Shown piece by piece: positions 13,082-25,940 of a stretch of 64,000 bases of DNA. The stretch's first letter is position 1. Every line of letters starts with the position of its first letter. The translations under genes and the position numbers were made by a program. Source of the stretch: Acanthochromis polyacanthus (taxonomy: Eukaryota; Chordata; Actinopteri; Pomacentridae); NCBI RefSeq assembly GCF_021347895.1, contig NC_067120.1:11331361-11395360 (forward strand). The letters run 5' to 3'. Under the pieces are notes generated by a model. It had not been told where the DNA came from and made no database searches. It was given only the letters and a program-made list of their open reading frames with translations.

Positions 13082-15400
13082 GCTGTCCTGTGTGTTTCTG
13101 AGCCCTGTGGCCCACTGTGTGCTGGGTAGGGTTCAGGTGTGCGTCGACCTCTTGCTCCAGCGGGCTGTAAGTAAAGAGACTGAGGTCTGCTGCTCTTATC
13201 CAGAAGGCAAGCTGCTGCTGCAGGAGGCCTGACCTGGACCTAGAGAGGCCTTTATCCTTTTCATCCCCACCTTTACCTCCACCTTTAGAGCCTGTGGAGA
13301 GTTCAGCACATCCACAGTTGCAGGAATTCACCTAAGGACCCTCAGTAGTCGATATAAAGTAAATGGGTACTAACTGTTATTCAAAATTAACGTATTTTTG
13401 AAATGCAATTTCAAATATCCACGTGAAATTATTTCTGTGTTGAAAGAATTAACTTTCAATATAAAAAAGAGAAAACTTAGCAATAAGGATAAATTATATA
13501 AAAAGCAAATGAAAACAGCATTTTTTTAGCTATTTTATAGAATTGTGAATCAGACATCTTTGGGTTTGGACTGTGCAAATCATTTTAAATTATGAGTTCG
13601 GGGTCCCGAAATTTCAAAGTTGCATATTTTACAAAGTCTGTTCAATCAACAGATTAAGTAAAGAAATGGAAGAATTAGTATCAGAATTTAATCAGAAGTC
13701 AGAAGTATGTTGCAGCCTTTGTCCACAGAATCACTGGATTATTTTTCACAGACAATGAATCAATTGTTCTGTTACAGCAGGAAGTGCACTACATTTTGAT
13801 GCTTTGTGTCATCCCACGTTGACAATAGAGGAACCTTTTAAAAACAAAAGAAAGACCTAATGTCATAAATACCAATCAAATTCATTCTTTTCAGTGAACA
13901 CTAAGCTCCAAAACATCATTAAAGAGGCTGACTTGATCGCCAAGAATATCTTTGCTAAAAAGGCCTTTTCTCTCATGCAGCATAATGATGAAAAGCCATC
14001 GTAATGATGCTACAACTATGCTACTGCATATTCTTTTGTGTGGAGTCCACTCATATTTCCTCCTGTCCGTCATTGTGTCTTTATATGAGTCATTCAAGGA
14101 TGCCAACTAGCTAATCCAGAGAACTGTCATAATAGCTTCTATGGACAGTTGAGTGCACGCACCTTGTCCATGGGTGCTTTAATTAAGAGGGTTGCTTGAA
14201 ACCGCTAGCAATTAATGTGCTCTATCAACAAGCACAGCGCACCACAATAGTGAATGGTAGCCAAATGGTATTACTGCAATGGCACCTGGTCCTCAATAGG
14301 CATTGTTTGGCTACCTTTTGTGCCCATGTAGTGTGACATATTGCCCTCAAGCATTGACCATCTGACCAGGGAGAGGGCTTAAACGCTAGGCTAATAATAG
14401 GAGAGCATAGCCAGGCAAAGGATTCTAGTAATTATACCCCACTGTGGGACATGATGGGTGAAAAGAGGAGAGACTAGGGCTAAGAGACAGTAGACAATAG
14501 TGAGGGAGAAAAAAACTGTGTAAGTGAGAGCATCAACACACTGCAAGTCAAGAAAGTACCACTTTTTCTGATGCAAGAGGATGACAGTCCGAACAATTAG
14601 TGGTGGGTTTGACTTAGAGGTTAAGATGGCAAGGACGGTCCATGTACCTGAACTGGATCAGCACACACTCAGACTAATGTGGGAGAGTCGGGGCTCCTGG
14701 TCAGTGTGGGGTACATGTTCAGACCAGGCATAAGGCATGCTAGGCCCTTTCCAGGATCTAAAGCCAAGGTCTTGGCAAGAATCTGCCTCTCTGGGTTACA
14801 CAGACCTGCCCTTGAACTCAGTTTCCAGGGAATAGTCTCATTCTCTCTTGAAAAGTGGAGAAAGGAAGCTATTATCTGACACAGCCTGTGGAGGAGACGC
14901 TTGGCGATGATAGAGAACTCAGCCAGGAAAACGAGGCCGAAGCAGACCACCAGACCAAAGTTTGTTTGCACAGTGACTTTCATATTGTTTGTGTTTGTGT
15001 GTGCTCTGCCGTGCATGTGAATTGGATGTGTGCTTAATTTGCGGTATCACAGTGTATGTGAGCCCCTCACTGTGAGCAAAGGAAGGATGCAATTTACATT
15101 TTTGTGCACATGTACAGGAGCAGCAACAAATAAAACCCATGCCTAAAAATAAAATGACTTGAGAATTAATTAAAGTCTGAGAGTGTGCAGCAACAAACAG
15201 ATGTGTCCTATTTAGGGCTAATATCAACTTTAGCTAACTAGTGTAGGGAACTTGTGATTGATGGCGTCTGTCACTGTTACAGCTCCAACATGCCTTAATC
15301 CTATCCAGCGGTTGCACAGCACCCAGATACACAATGCCTGATCTTTTATTCCTTTATTCAAATCCCATCGATTGAATAGAGTGATCAGAGGCGTTGCCCT
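13082..15400. other. Intergenic stretch containing one unusual minus-strand ORF
   Basis: No recognised host exon. The only notable coding-like signal is the minus-strand frame at 14669-15016, listed separately. The rest is mixed AT-rich sequence without repeats that I recognise. Confidence 0.5.
14669..15016 (-). other. Unidentified 115-codon ORF, possibly coding
   Basis: This open frame begins with ATG at 15016 (a second ATG lies 11 codons in) and ends in TGA at 14669-14671. From the second ATG it reads MKVTVQTNFGLVVCFGLVFL, a hydrophobic stretch that could be a signal anchor, followed by a basic segment (AKRLLHRLC). Third codon positions in the first 35 codons after the second ATG are rich in C and G (GTC, CTG, TTC, GGC, ATC, GCC, AAG), unlike the AT-rich surroundings. 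I do not recognise the protein, there is no convincing splice donor or acceptor, and shorter frames are open on the opposite strand. It may be a small gene, an exon, a conserved non-coding element that is open by chance, or noise. Confidence 0.15.
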
Positions 15401-18400
15401 CTCTGGAAGAGCTTAATCTCTCCCTGACACATGGAAGACTTGCTGGACTTTGATGATGCAGCCGCATATCCTTTTGGGCTTTCAAACAACTCTGCGTGCG
15501 CCGCTACCTCCGTCAGCTGTCTGGAGAACAATCATTCAGTACAAAGCACTGTCAAGGCTTCAGCAAGCAGAAGCTTCACCCCGCCAGCCTCTAATTCACC
15601 CCCTGCTCCTCGCCCGGCTGCAATGCACTGTGGGATTGGATAACCAAATCCCAGATGCAATTAGTGTGCTTTCAGAGGCCATGGCTTAAGCAATATGCTG
15701 GAATACTCCATTGTGCCCCTGTGCACTGGTTACTGGCAAATTGGAGTTTCATCACATCGACTATGCTAAAGACGTTTACAAAAAGCTAAAATCGTGGTGG
15801 ACAATTCGCTTTGTTGCGCTCATGGTGCTAAACAAGAGCAGGCCTGAGGATTTTTAATTGATGGGTCTATATAACATAATTACCCTATTCATTATCCCGC
15901 TGTGAATATGTTCAAGAGCCTGTTATCAGAGCCAGTGCAAATTGTTGTATCACATGCTACATTTGCTCACTTGTTTTTGTGGTAAGGGGCCTACCGCATC
16001 CGTGTACGTTTTATGGTATCTTAAGGCTTTCATCGTGAAAGAGTTAGTCAGGGCACAATGACATTCGGTCGATACCGAATGAACAGACGATGATATATTT
16101 ATCCCTCAAATAATCCTCAGGTCTGACTACTTCTCCATTAAAATGATAGATTTGACTTGAATAACACCCACACAGCAACGGATGTCAGAGCAGAAAAATG
16201 AGCCCGTGTTGTCACAGCAGGGATAGAATGTCATCTGTGTATCAAATGTGATCATCTTCATGGGCTTGTGGTGTGTGTGGAGCAGTATGTGCCGTCTGGT
16301 AATGTCTTGTGACAGCCACACAGAGCCCATCCCTCACGGTGTGCCCAGATCTACCTGGGAAATGACCATCCCCATCATCCTGGGCCTGTCATCTACTACA
16401 TGTCAGTGTAAGGCAGCCGCACATAGTCAGATAGGCTGAGTGCGCAAACAAAGACACAAATGTAGCCAGGCTTGCATGCATATATCCATTGTGTTCAAGT
16501 CATAAATGTCTGTATTTGAAGATAAACCGAATTAATAAGGTGGCCCAAGAGGTTTTGTTCATAATACTGGAGAATTCCTTGCATTTAGGAAGAGTGTTTT
16601 TTAGCCACAGAGTTTAATATGAGCAACAGTTAATAATTACAGTTAACAGGGACAGTGTTTATTTGCATGTGCACAGGCAAAAAATTTTGAGACATTTTAA
16701 TTAACTGCTATTCATTCAAATTACACAGAGCTGTATTTTAATAGCATTTCAGTAGCTTGCTGGTACACTAATTTAAGACATCCGGTGCCTTTTAAAACAG
16801 CAACAAGAGAAAAGAAAGCAAACCCACAATTAAGAAAAAATGTTTTTTTAAAAAAGGACAATTTCTTAACTGTTTGCAAAGTCTAATACAAAATGTAAGA
16901 GCATTTTATAATATGTGATTGCTCTGTGACTCCTGTTGAGTGTTTGTTGATTGTTTGTTTATATGTCAATTACCAGGCAGCCACATGGCTCGGGGCAATA
17001 ATTTGTCATGATTGTATTTGAACAATAAACTGAACCATCTGACACATACTGTAATATGGAACAGAAAGAAGACAGAAATTAATGACATGGGAATCCCTGT
17101 CAATAGTGAATGTTTTCTTACAAGTTAAATTAGAAATCCTATTCTCTGACGTACACAAGGAATTGTTAGCTTGAAGCCATAATTGTGGGTTATTTGTCTA
17201 GTTTTGTCATTTTTCTCTGGCGGCAGCGCATATTTGGATCTTCTTCATCTGATTCATAATAGAAGACAGTTTTTTGCACTATTTGAAGAGCAAGAAAGGC
17301 CACTTTGCTATTCTCCATGCGACAAATGACACAAAGTTGCAAGTTCAAAAATTCCCATTTATCTCGCTGTTTGCATTTTGCAATGCTGATCATATTTAAA
17401 CAGAGCTTTGAACAATCTGCACTTTTTTTTTCTGTCAAATAACTTTTGTGCTTTGTGTTGGATCATGCAAAACTAAAACCCCATCCTATGATTGTGTGCT
17501 GTCTACTCGGGTTGAGGGGCTTTACAAAATAAACTAGCTCCTTTTGGCTGCATTAGAAGACAGAAACTGTGCTGACGCGCACACTTTGGGAGAGAATTCT
17601 ACATTTGTATGGCTGAATCGATACAATTAAAACTGCCTTTTGCGTTAAGCAGTTCGCCTTCAAACTCAAAGTGGGGACCTCAGCAAAGTTGTTGTTTTCT
17701 CAGTCTACACCATTTACCTCAATTCTATCATCACTGACAACCTGCTTGCAAACTTCAAGGCCAAGTGTGCATAAAACAAATCATTTCAGGGTGTCAGCAG
17801 ATAATGTGGGGTAGTGATGCAAATCTGTTTACCACTTTTCTTCCAATACATTAAAGGGGCTTTTGTGTTGCATGCTTTGACGGCATGTCACGGAGCAAAG
17901 AATGTGTGTGTGTGATGTGTGCGTTTGTATGCGGAAGACAGAAAGGCAGAGAAAGTGATTAAGTGGGAGCTTGTTTATATGTGTTTGCTTTAAGTGTGAG
18001 CAGGTGGATTTTGAGGAAGCATCTGCTTTCTTTAAGTGGTTTTGAAGATGATCTGAATCACATTTCAGACTGTGAAGTGAATATTGGGACTAATTATGAT
18101 TATTCTTAATATTGTGTTTATAGTGCTGCAGAATAACAAGAACATCATTACCCTTTTTATTCCATGTCTTCACCCATTAGCAATCCTCAACAATCATCAG
18201 ATGAGGCTTTGTCACTGTGGCGGGCTTGACTCGCTTTCTACTTTAGACATTTTCTTTTTTTTCCAGATTGCCAGGGTGTATGATTGTAGCCTGGATCTTT
18301 TTAATTTGGCGTCTGATGTAAGTTCAGACAACACAGGAAAGTTGTAAGAACGCCTGACTTGCGGTGCAGTATCTCTTGCTGACACTGTTTATCTTTCACA

Positions 18401-21400
18401 GCCTTAGTTCACCCTCATGTTTAGCAGCCTACTCTTTAATTATGATTAGGCTGTTCACACTTCTCACCCTCCTCATCGCTCAATTACAGCACAATATTGA
18501 TTTGTTCCTGTAGAACCTATCAAGGATGCACAGCCAGGAAATCACTGATGTGCTCTCTAATATGATAAATGTGTTTTAATCCGACATTACATTAAAACGC
18601 CATCTTACACTGCTATTAGTCAGTAAATTAATGATCAGAATTAACTAGTTTGGCAGTTGGAACGAGACCGGCCCCTGATTCCCTGTTGCTGGTCATTTTA
18701 CTCTAAAACTTTGTCCTCAAATCTAATGAACCCATTTCTTTAAATGGGACTTATGGTTAAGCAACAATTTATCATCACCTGTAACAAAGGTTTGTTTGGG
18801 ATCTTTTGTTCTTGAGGTTCAGACATCTTCCCCTGAGGAACACGCATGTATAAATAAAATCCTATAGTACACTACATGTAATAGCAGTCATTCGGTTATA
18901 GATAGTATCTGCGGTGGCACCTTAATGTGACTGTATCATATAAAGACAGCACACAGGCTTGCAGGCTCGCCCGGCCACAGAAAGAGAGCATGTGGCAGTG
19001 TCAGCAGCCTAGTGCGGCGTGGCCAGGTTTCCTGGGGCGAGGGCTGTGCTGTGCTCCATACGGAGGGCCTGTGCTGGGAGCCCGGGGGCCATGCAGTCCC
19101 AGGTCAGCAGATGGGCCTGTGATTATTATTTCCAGGCCTGTCTTACCTGACCACTTCCTCACTCCGTGAACAGCTGTTTCACTCGCTTCACTGAGACGCT
19201 ACATGAACAGCCATTTTTCTTCTGTTCTTTACTTTGTACATAGTATAAATCTTTACTGTGACCCTGCTCTGGGCTCCATCCACCTGTGTCTTACCTCGGG
19301 CAAAAGCTCCCCTGGAGGATTGTTTATCTTTTTTCATGGTCTTTACCGAGGCAAGAAAAAAAAAAAGACTATCACGATTGTTTTCCAGACAATGAAACAC
19401 AAGAGTAAACTTACCTTAATTTCACCGCAAAAGCCCTCTGTCAGATGGTAGCTTTGGCACAGTGTTGCAGTCGGCATTTTACTGACATCCCATCACTCAC
19501 AACTGCACCCAAGATTTTTTTCAATTGTTTGGTTTTTAAACTGAACATTTAGGGTGACAATCACTCGTAGGGTTATTGAGATTTCATATAGAGAAAAATC
19601 ACTGTGCTTTTCTCCTGACAAAGTGAAATTGATGCCATTATAATCTTTCAGAATCAGGTTTGTGTATTGCAAGTTGTGAGGACATGCCATTTCTCTTTGA
19701 CTTTGTCAGGTTTAGCAATCACATATTGCAGACTATGGTGCTTTTGGATGAATACCCTCTTTAGTCAACCAATTCATCACACTGCAGGGAATATTGTTCT
19801 ACAGCACCTGGTGTTCAGACTATTTCTGTGTTCTAAACAGTGTTGGTACAAACCATTTGTTCTCCATCCAACAATGCTTGCAAAGCCTAATTACTGCTCC
19901 ATTATTCTTGGAGGATTTTGCACCCATCTTAAATATCGTTGTTACAGAACAAATTATGAGTTTTTTTTCCATGTGCATTGTGTTTGGAAGTCTAGCAAGG
20001 GTCATTTACTTTAATCATTACTTCTGACTGGAATTTGGACAGAAATTTAACAACCTGTGAATAAAGAGTTCAGGACAACTACAGTTTAAAAGGATCCAAA
20101 GCTTAAAAATATTCTTTTATGAAACATTTTTTAACTTTCTGAGCCGAGTGTATTATTGGACATTGCAGGCTTAAGTTCAATATACCAACAGACACAAGCA
20201 GCCTTTGTTCTGAGAGAACAACATCAAAAGTAATATCTTCATTGCACTGCAATCCAAGAGAGAATTATTTTTCCAGAGAACAAATGCTTTTAGTAAGTAG
20301 TTTAGCAGCAACAAAAACAAACTGGAGAGAAACATTTAACCAGGAGCACAAAGAGAACTGCTGAAGCAGTTTTAAGCCCCTCAAATCATTCAACATAGAT
20401 TCAAGTGCTGAATGAAAGAGCAGAATCTGGCTTATTTATTGATGAAAATGAAATGGCTGAGAAAGGGGATTTCTTTGAACTGTGCAACATAAAATAATAG
20501 ATTTTCTCAACTGTATAAACTCCAAATCCAAAGAGGCTGGAGGAGACGGCAGAACATATTTTGACTACGCTCACTCTGCCTGCACCGTGATGGAAAAAAA
20601 AACCCCTCCTTGTTAGAAAGATAGGGAATACACCTGTAAGGTCACGTGGCTTGCTTTCAAAAATTCACATAAGGCTCCAGCCACTGAGCTGTTGATCAGA
20701 CACCTCTTTTCACACAGCTGGTACATTTAGATTCCCAGCCCCTCCCTCAAATCCCACAGTGTGCTCTCAAGGAAATGTGTGGAAATGAATTATGGAAATT
20801 TCTGATGGGAAACTTAGTGCATTAGTGTTTCATTTAGCTTGCTTGTATCCTGAAGCGCTGCTCCAACCTACAAGGGACAGAGCTGGAAATATAACTCTCA
20901 GCGGCAGGGAAGCCCACAGGGGTGCGTCTCCCAGTCAGGGCACGGGCCAGTCGATTTATCTGCCAGTGGCCTGGGCCTGTCTGATACAAGCTCTCTCACA
21001 GGTGGATTTATCACCGTTGCCTGGAGCTGCAGGCCTACAAACTCAATACAGGCCTTCATTTTTTATACTGGCTAAGCACAGCAACCTCTGCTAACTCTCC
21101 TCAACCTCTGCAACTCAGGGTGCACTCCTCCAGACATGTTTTATTTGTGTCAGTGTTCCATTTTGAAGATAGTTCAGAAAGTGAAAATGGAAGAAATATT
21201 TGTTTACTGAGTCTCTTAGTGTACATGTATGTTGTTCTTAACAGATTTTTTTTTGTCTTTTAGAAAATATCAGATTCTTTCCAGTCTATTTAGTTTGATA
21301 CTACATAAAACTGTATTAAAATTGTATAAAGTAAGTACTTAAAATGTTCTTTTATTTCAGTTTTATGCATTTAACAGTTAAGAGATGACATGAAATGGGG

Positions 21401-22919
21401 GGTAGACAAAATGGGAAATGACAAGCTCTCTGGCTGGATACGAGAGGGAACTTTGCAGATTATGACTGAAGCCTTAATCCCTTCTTTCTACATTTGTTCT
21501 CCACTTGATGGTTAAATAAGACTTTATGTCAAGCAATTCTGAAATTAAAATTTGGGTTTTCATTGTTGATAGTGTCAAGAAAAATCTCCACAGCATGAAA
21601 TTAAGCTATACAGTTGCATTTGGGCATGAGATACCATCACTAAATGTCAGTTTAAAGACTTATTTGTAGCAAGTATAGTGTATGTGTGCAGCATGTTTAT
21701 ACTTCAAGAAAGTAACATTGCAGCTCAAAACTTGTTTCAGAATTAAAGACAATTTCTGAGTATCTTTTCCCTGCTTAGAACCCTCTTAGAGCTGTTACTA
21801 CTATTTGGCACCAGGCACTTACTCATAAAATATGTGCATATTGATAATTTTGCTGAATGAAACATACTAAAGAATTAAAATAAATAAATCTTTTGAATCA
21901 TTTTCTAATGATGTGATGTGCACATTAGAATCCAGCAAAAGAAATAATACTCTGTTAGGATACTGGGGTGAGAAAGCAAACTAGTTATACATATATTAGG
22001 TTATGGACAATAAGGGCGATTTAGTTTAATAAATAAGAGGCTAATAACTGTGGATTGTTCTTATAGAGATTAGAACTGTAATGACTCACTTGTATATTTT
22101 TAATTAATATTTCATTAGCTTTACAGTAAATTACAGAGCAAACAAATCAACCATTGTGTATTTCTTGTTGAAATCTTGTATGGTTGACCATTTATGGGTA
22201 GATGGTCAATTTGCTGCAGCCAGTGTTGGCTTAATGAGTGCTGCTACAGAGAAAGGTTACCTAAACATGCTATGCATAATTCAGTTAGATTTAGGAATAT
22301 ATAGTGAAATAAAAGAAAGGATTATGCACATGGTAGTCATAATTAATTCAGACAGTGTATTAATATTGTAGTTTCTGTGTGAAAACTAAACTTTGTCACA
22401 TGAAGCACACCAGAAAAAATAGTGTGTGATGTAGATCCTTCAACTTTTGGTAAGCAGCTGTTCTCTAACTGGTTGCTGCAGATTTTCCATGGCGCATAAC
22501 TCTCCAAGTTTCAGGTTGATCTGCTGAATATAACGACAATTTACATTACAAAACTAATTCTGTCAATGCTAAACTTGCTTGAATTTGCTGTTTGCCATTA
22601 CATTGTTTTATCTGTATCTGGTTGATCTGAGCAGCAGTGCTGCTGATATTTAATTAGATCACCTGTTAAATGGCATCTTAAAATTGCATTTAGTCAGGAT
22701 TGCGTGATTGTGTGTGATTTTTTTTTTAAATTCATTTGTACCCTCCTACTGAAAGTGTGGCTCCCTCCAAAATTTATTTAGCATCAATTGCTATTGGTTA
22801 TTAATGAATTACATTCTGATTCACTTAATTAAACAAGATTGCTTTGTCTCATCTTGGTAGATCATAAAGGACATGCAAAACAGCAGGAACACATAAATAT
22901 ACATATAATTATTTTTAAT
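15401..22919. other. Gene-free stretch with enhancer-like patches
   Basis: No exon, RNA gene or transposon recognised. Patches around 15430-16450 and 18050-18650 mix homeodomain-type cores (TAATTA, ATTA) with SOX-type motifs (AACAAT at about 15527, ACAAAG at about 15541). They have the balanced composition typical of vertebrate conserved non-coding elements; this is inference only. A perfect 8-bp stem (CATTCGGT, CGAT loop, ACCGAATG) lies at 16062-16081. Open frames such as 18927-19169 and 20792-21094 follow GC-richer patches and show no domains. Confidence 0.4.
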
Positions 22920-22929
22920 GTTATAGTAC

Positions 22930-23046
22930 AAGGACATGAAGGTAGTTGGTGTGGGAGAAGAGGATGCAGAAGACAGGGTTAGATGGAGGCAATTGATTCG
23001 CTGTGGCAACCCCTGAAGGGAAAAGCCGAAAGGAAAAGAAGAAGAA
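22930..23046 (+). mobile_element. 5'-truncated LINE 3' tail with target-site duplication
   Basis: The segment ends GTGGCAACCCCTGAAGGG ... AAGCCGAAAGG and then a GAA-type simple tail. This is a 3' end seen very often in teleost genomes and attributed to non-LTR retrotransposons. It is flanked by an exact 10-bp direct repeat, GTTATAGTAC, at 22920-22929 and 23047-23056, the expected signature of target-primed insertion. Only about 117 bp of element are present, so it is severely 5'-truncated and has no coding capacity. The intact duplication suggests a fairly recent insertion. The clade is not assigned. Confidence 0.75.
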
Positions 23047-23370
23047 GTTATAGTACCAGGGTTATTATAGTTAAACTTCATTATTCCTTTCTACAATCAG
23101 TAAAAATATTTTTCAAAAAGTGTTTTTACATCAGTAATGTATTAAAATTAGTGTTCAATTTGTATCTAAGACCTTATGTCCTGTGTGACTGAGGAAAGCA
23201 CGTGAGTTTGAAGTGAAGATGGCTCACTGCATTTGCAGCAAGCATTACCATATACCACTGAGGGCCCTGTTGTGCCGCTTATGTAAGTGGAATAGGGTAG
23301 AGGAGAGAATGAATTCACCACAGGTGTGAGTTTTCCCAAAGAGGTTAGAAAATGTAAGGCTACATAGACG

Positions 23371-23390
23371 GTGTGTGTGTGTGTGTGTGT
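23371..23390. repeat. (GT)10 microsatellite
   Basis: Ten uninterrupted GT units. A likely length-polymorphic marker; no coding role. Confidence 0.95.
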
Positions 23391-23440
23391 ACAAGAAATG
23401 GCAGTGTGCACAGCCCACTCTGAGGCATCACTAATGCAGC

Positions 23441-23464
23441 TTTTTTTTTTTTTTTTTTTTTTTT
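23441..23464. repeat. T24 homopolymer
   Basis: Twenty-four consecutive T residues. It could be the poly(A) remnant of a retrotransposed minus-strand sequence, but no adjacent retrocopy is recognised. Confidence 0.9.
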
Positions 23465-25892
23465 ACCAGGGATGGTATAAGACAACAAAAATGGACAGAA
23501 TGGCAGTTTTCTGTTGAAAAGCTGTCCAAAAAAAAAAACACGCTCCTGTCGGTTTCAATTGTCTATATTGTGAATTATTTTCATTCACAATTTCATTATG
23601 TGGTCAAATGAGCAAATTAGATTGATCTTTAAAAAAAACACCGTGTGAGGAAGTGTGAGTGGTTTCAAAGACATTTACAGCTCATGTCTCTTAGCTGATG
23701 TTTCATTGTCTTTTACTGAATGAATTAAAAAAAGATGAATAATTGCTTAAATTGCTTGTTCAGTTTTAATTGTCATTAATATATTTTGGCTAATCCTTAG
23801 CTGATCAGCTGTCTGATTAAATTAACAGTTTCACTTTTAAAATCACCGCTTGTTATAAAGAACCCTAGGAAATAAACATGCCATAAAGATTTTAGCAACC
23901 GTCACCACCTTTTACTGAAGTGTGTGTGTCTATCTTAAATCATACCATTCACCTCGTCAGAGCATTTAAATTATTTCCTGCAGCACTATCCATTACGATT
24001 ATTTTATGGACTCCTCAGTGTTATATTATAACCCAGTGAGGGCAGGACCTCTCTGTCTGCAGTAAAACTTCAAAGGTCAAAATCAGTTGCTGTACTGTTA
24101 AATCAGACTATAACTAGTAAAAGTTTTATGGCCATGCCAGTTATTCATTTTCTCATATCAAGGGTCGTCTATAAAAAGCCGTTGAGTCATAACCTTGACC
24201 TTACTCTTACTGATATTGCATAGATGAACAATGCATATATTATTTTTTTAGGAGTTTTAGTTGCCTGAAACTTATATATTTGTGCTCTCCAGAGCATTTA
24301 TAGAAAACACTCTATTCCCAACTGTTCGTATAAATGCACCGTCAGCTTGATTCTGATAACAAATATCTGTTTTCAGAAACACATTGTTGCAGCCAAATGG
24401 TCCCCATGTAGGAGGCAAACCCTTCGGCCAGTGGCAAGCTGGTCCCAGCCTGCTGGCAGCAGCAACAGCGTGCCCACTTCATGCTTGAGCCACACCTCCA
24501 CTCACAGTCCGTTACGCCTGCCTGCAGTGCATACCTGGCAAACGCCACAGCGGCTTGCCAAGGAAGATTTATACCTGGTGTTTGACCTACTTGAGTTTGC
24601 ATCTATATTAGTGAAGGAAAGGGCTTGGTTGTGGGGGAGAGAAAGGTCACTGAGATCCCAGGTCTTCCTCTGATGCATCAGGATGATGGAACTGGCTAAT
24701 TTAATGAGCAACAGTTGTCCCCTTGGCTGCTACAGATGGTGCACTGCAGCTCAGCTCAAAGCCGTCTGGAAACATCGCCTTCACAGCACACACATCATCC
24801 ACTAACATGGGCAGGCTCTAATGCTGTACAGGTGCAAAGTGAATTTACTCCAGACTGGTTCCATTTCAAAGATAGTATAATTTAACATGATTAGGAGTTT
24901 AAGATTAATATTTATAAAACCTTTTCTTTTTGTTCAAAGGAACAGGGAACTTTAAGAACATCTGCTTTCTATTTAATGGTTGATTTTATCATTGGTATAA
25001 TCAATTCCCCCCTCACCTTTAACACACCTAGGCCATATATGTAGCTTAGAAGATTAAAAAAAGTATAAAATAGGAAGTCTGATGATGAAGTATGATGCTT
25101 GACTATTACATCAAATAGGAATATTTTAGATCGAGTGTGTATAACTTCATATGCATTTAATTTTGTTTTTTGTAAACTTTGACTTAAACTGAAATTTAAA
25201 ATGAAGATCTGTACATTTTAAATCTGTTTGTTCACAGAGCAGCTTAGATTTCGAGTTTGTTATAGTGTCCATCAGAATGAGGAAACATAGGAAAAGAGAA
25301 ACTTATTAGCTGATGAAAATTATTTTTTAAATTCAGCAACTACTTGGACTCCATTGCTGTGCAAATCTCAGCGAGGCAGAGGTAACACAGAAGCCCTTCA
25401 TTTTTTCAAGTTCCAAAAGATTCTGGGCCTGCAGTCACTCTCACTGAAATTATTTATCTTTCCTTAATTATACAGAAGCAGATTTCACATCCGATGCACA
25501 GAAGTCATGGCAGGATATGTTGTCAAAGAAAAAATTCACATTTCATACAGTTCCTGGTTGTGAGAAGTGGCACCTTCATTGTATGCTGCATTCCAATCTC
25601 TGGTTAAATTGTATTTAAATGATAAAATCTGCTTTGTTCCAGCCTGAAACAGTAAATCGGTGTTGTAAAGTCATTTCTCAATATTATAAAAGTTTATATT
25701 TTGAATGCCATGTGTTATTTAAGATGCACAATTTGGTCTGGACTTTTAAACAGTTAGCTGTTTGACTGTTACTGTAAAAAGTCGCTTTTTTCCAATTGAG
25801 TAATGTCTTTAAACACTTCCAGCAGCTAACGAAAGCAGAACACACAAAACCATCACAAAATTCATATGAGTTACATAATAATAATTATGTAT

Positions 25893-25897
<5 letters not shown>

Positions 25898-25936
<39 letters not shown>
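25898..25936. repeat. (TA)n microsatellite
   Basis: Thirty-nine bases of uninterrupted alternating A and T. The Tyr/Ile-repeat peptides in the forward frames across it are artefacts of the repeat. Confidence 0.95.

Positions 25937-25940
<4 letters not shown>

Noticed and set aside
24579..24593. ROR-element-like CAAGTAGGTCA on the minus strand
   Set aside because: Single-mismatch sites of this type are expected several times by chance in 64 kb; nothing else supports it. The similar site at 40751-40761 was set aside for the same reason.
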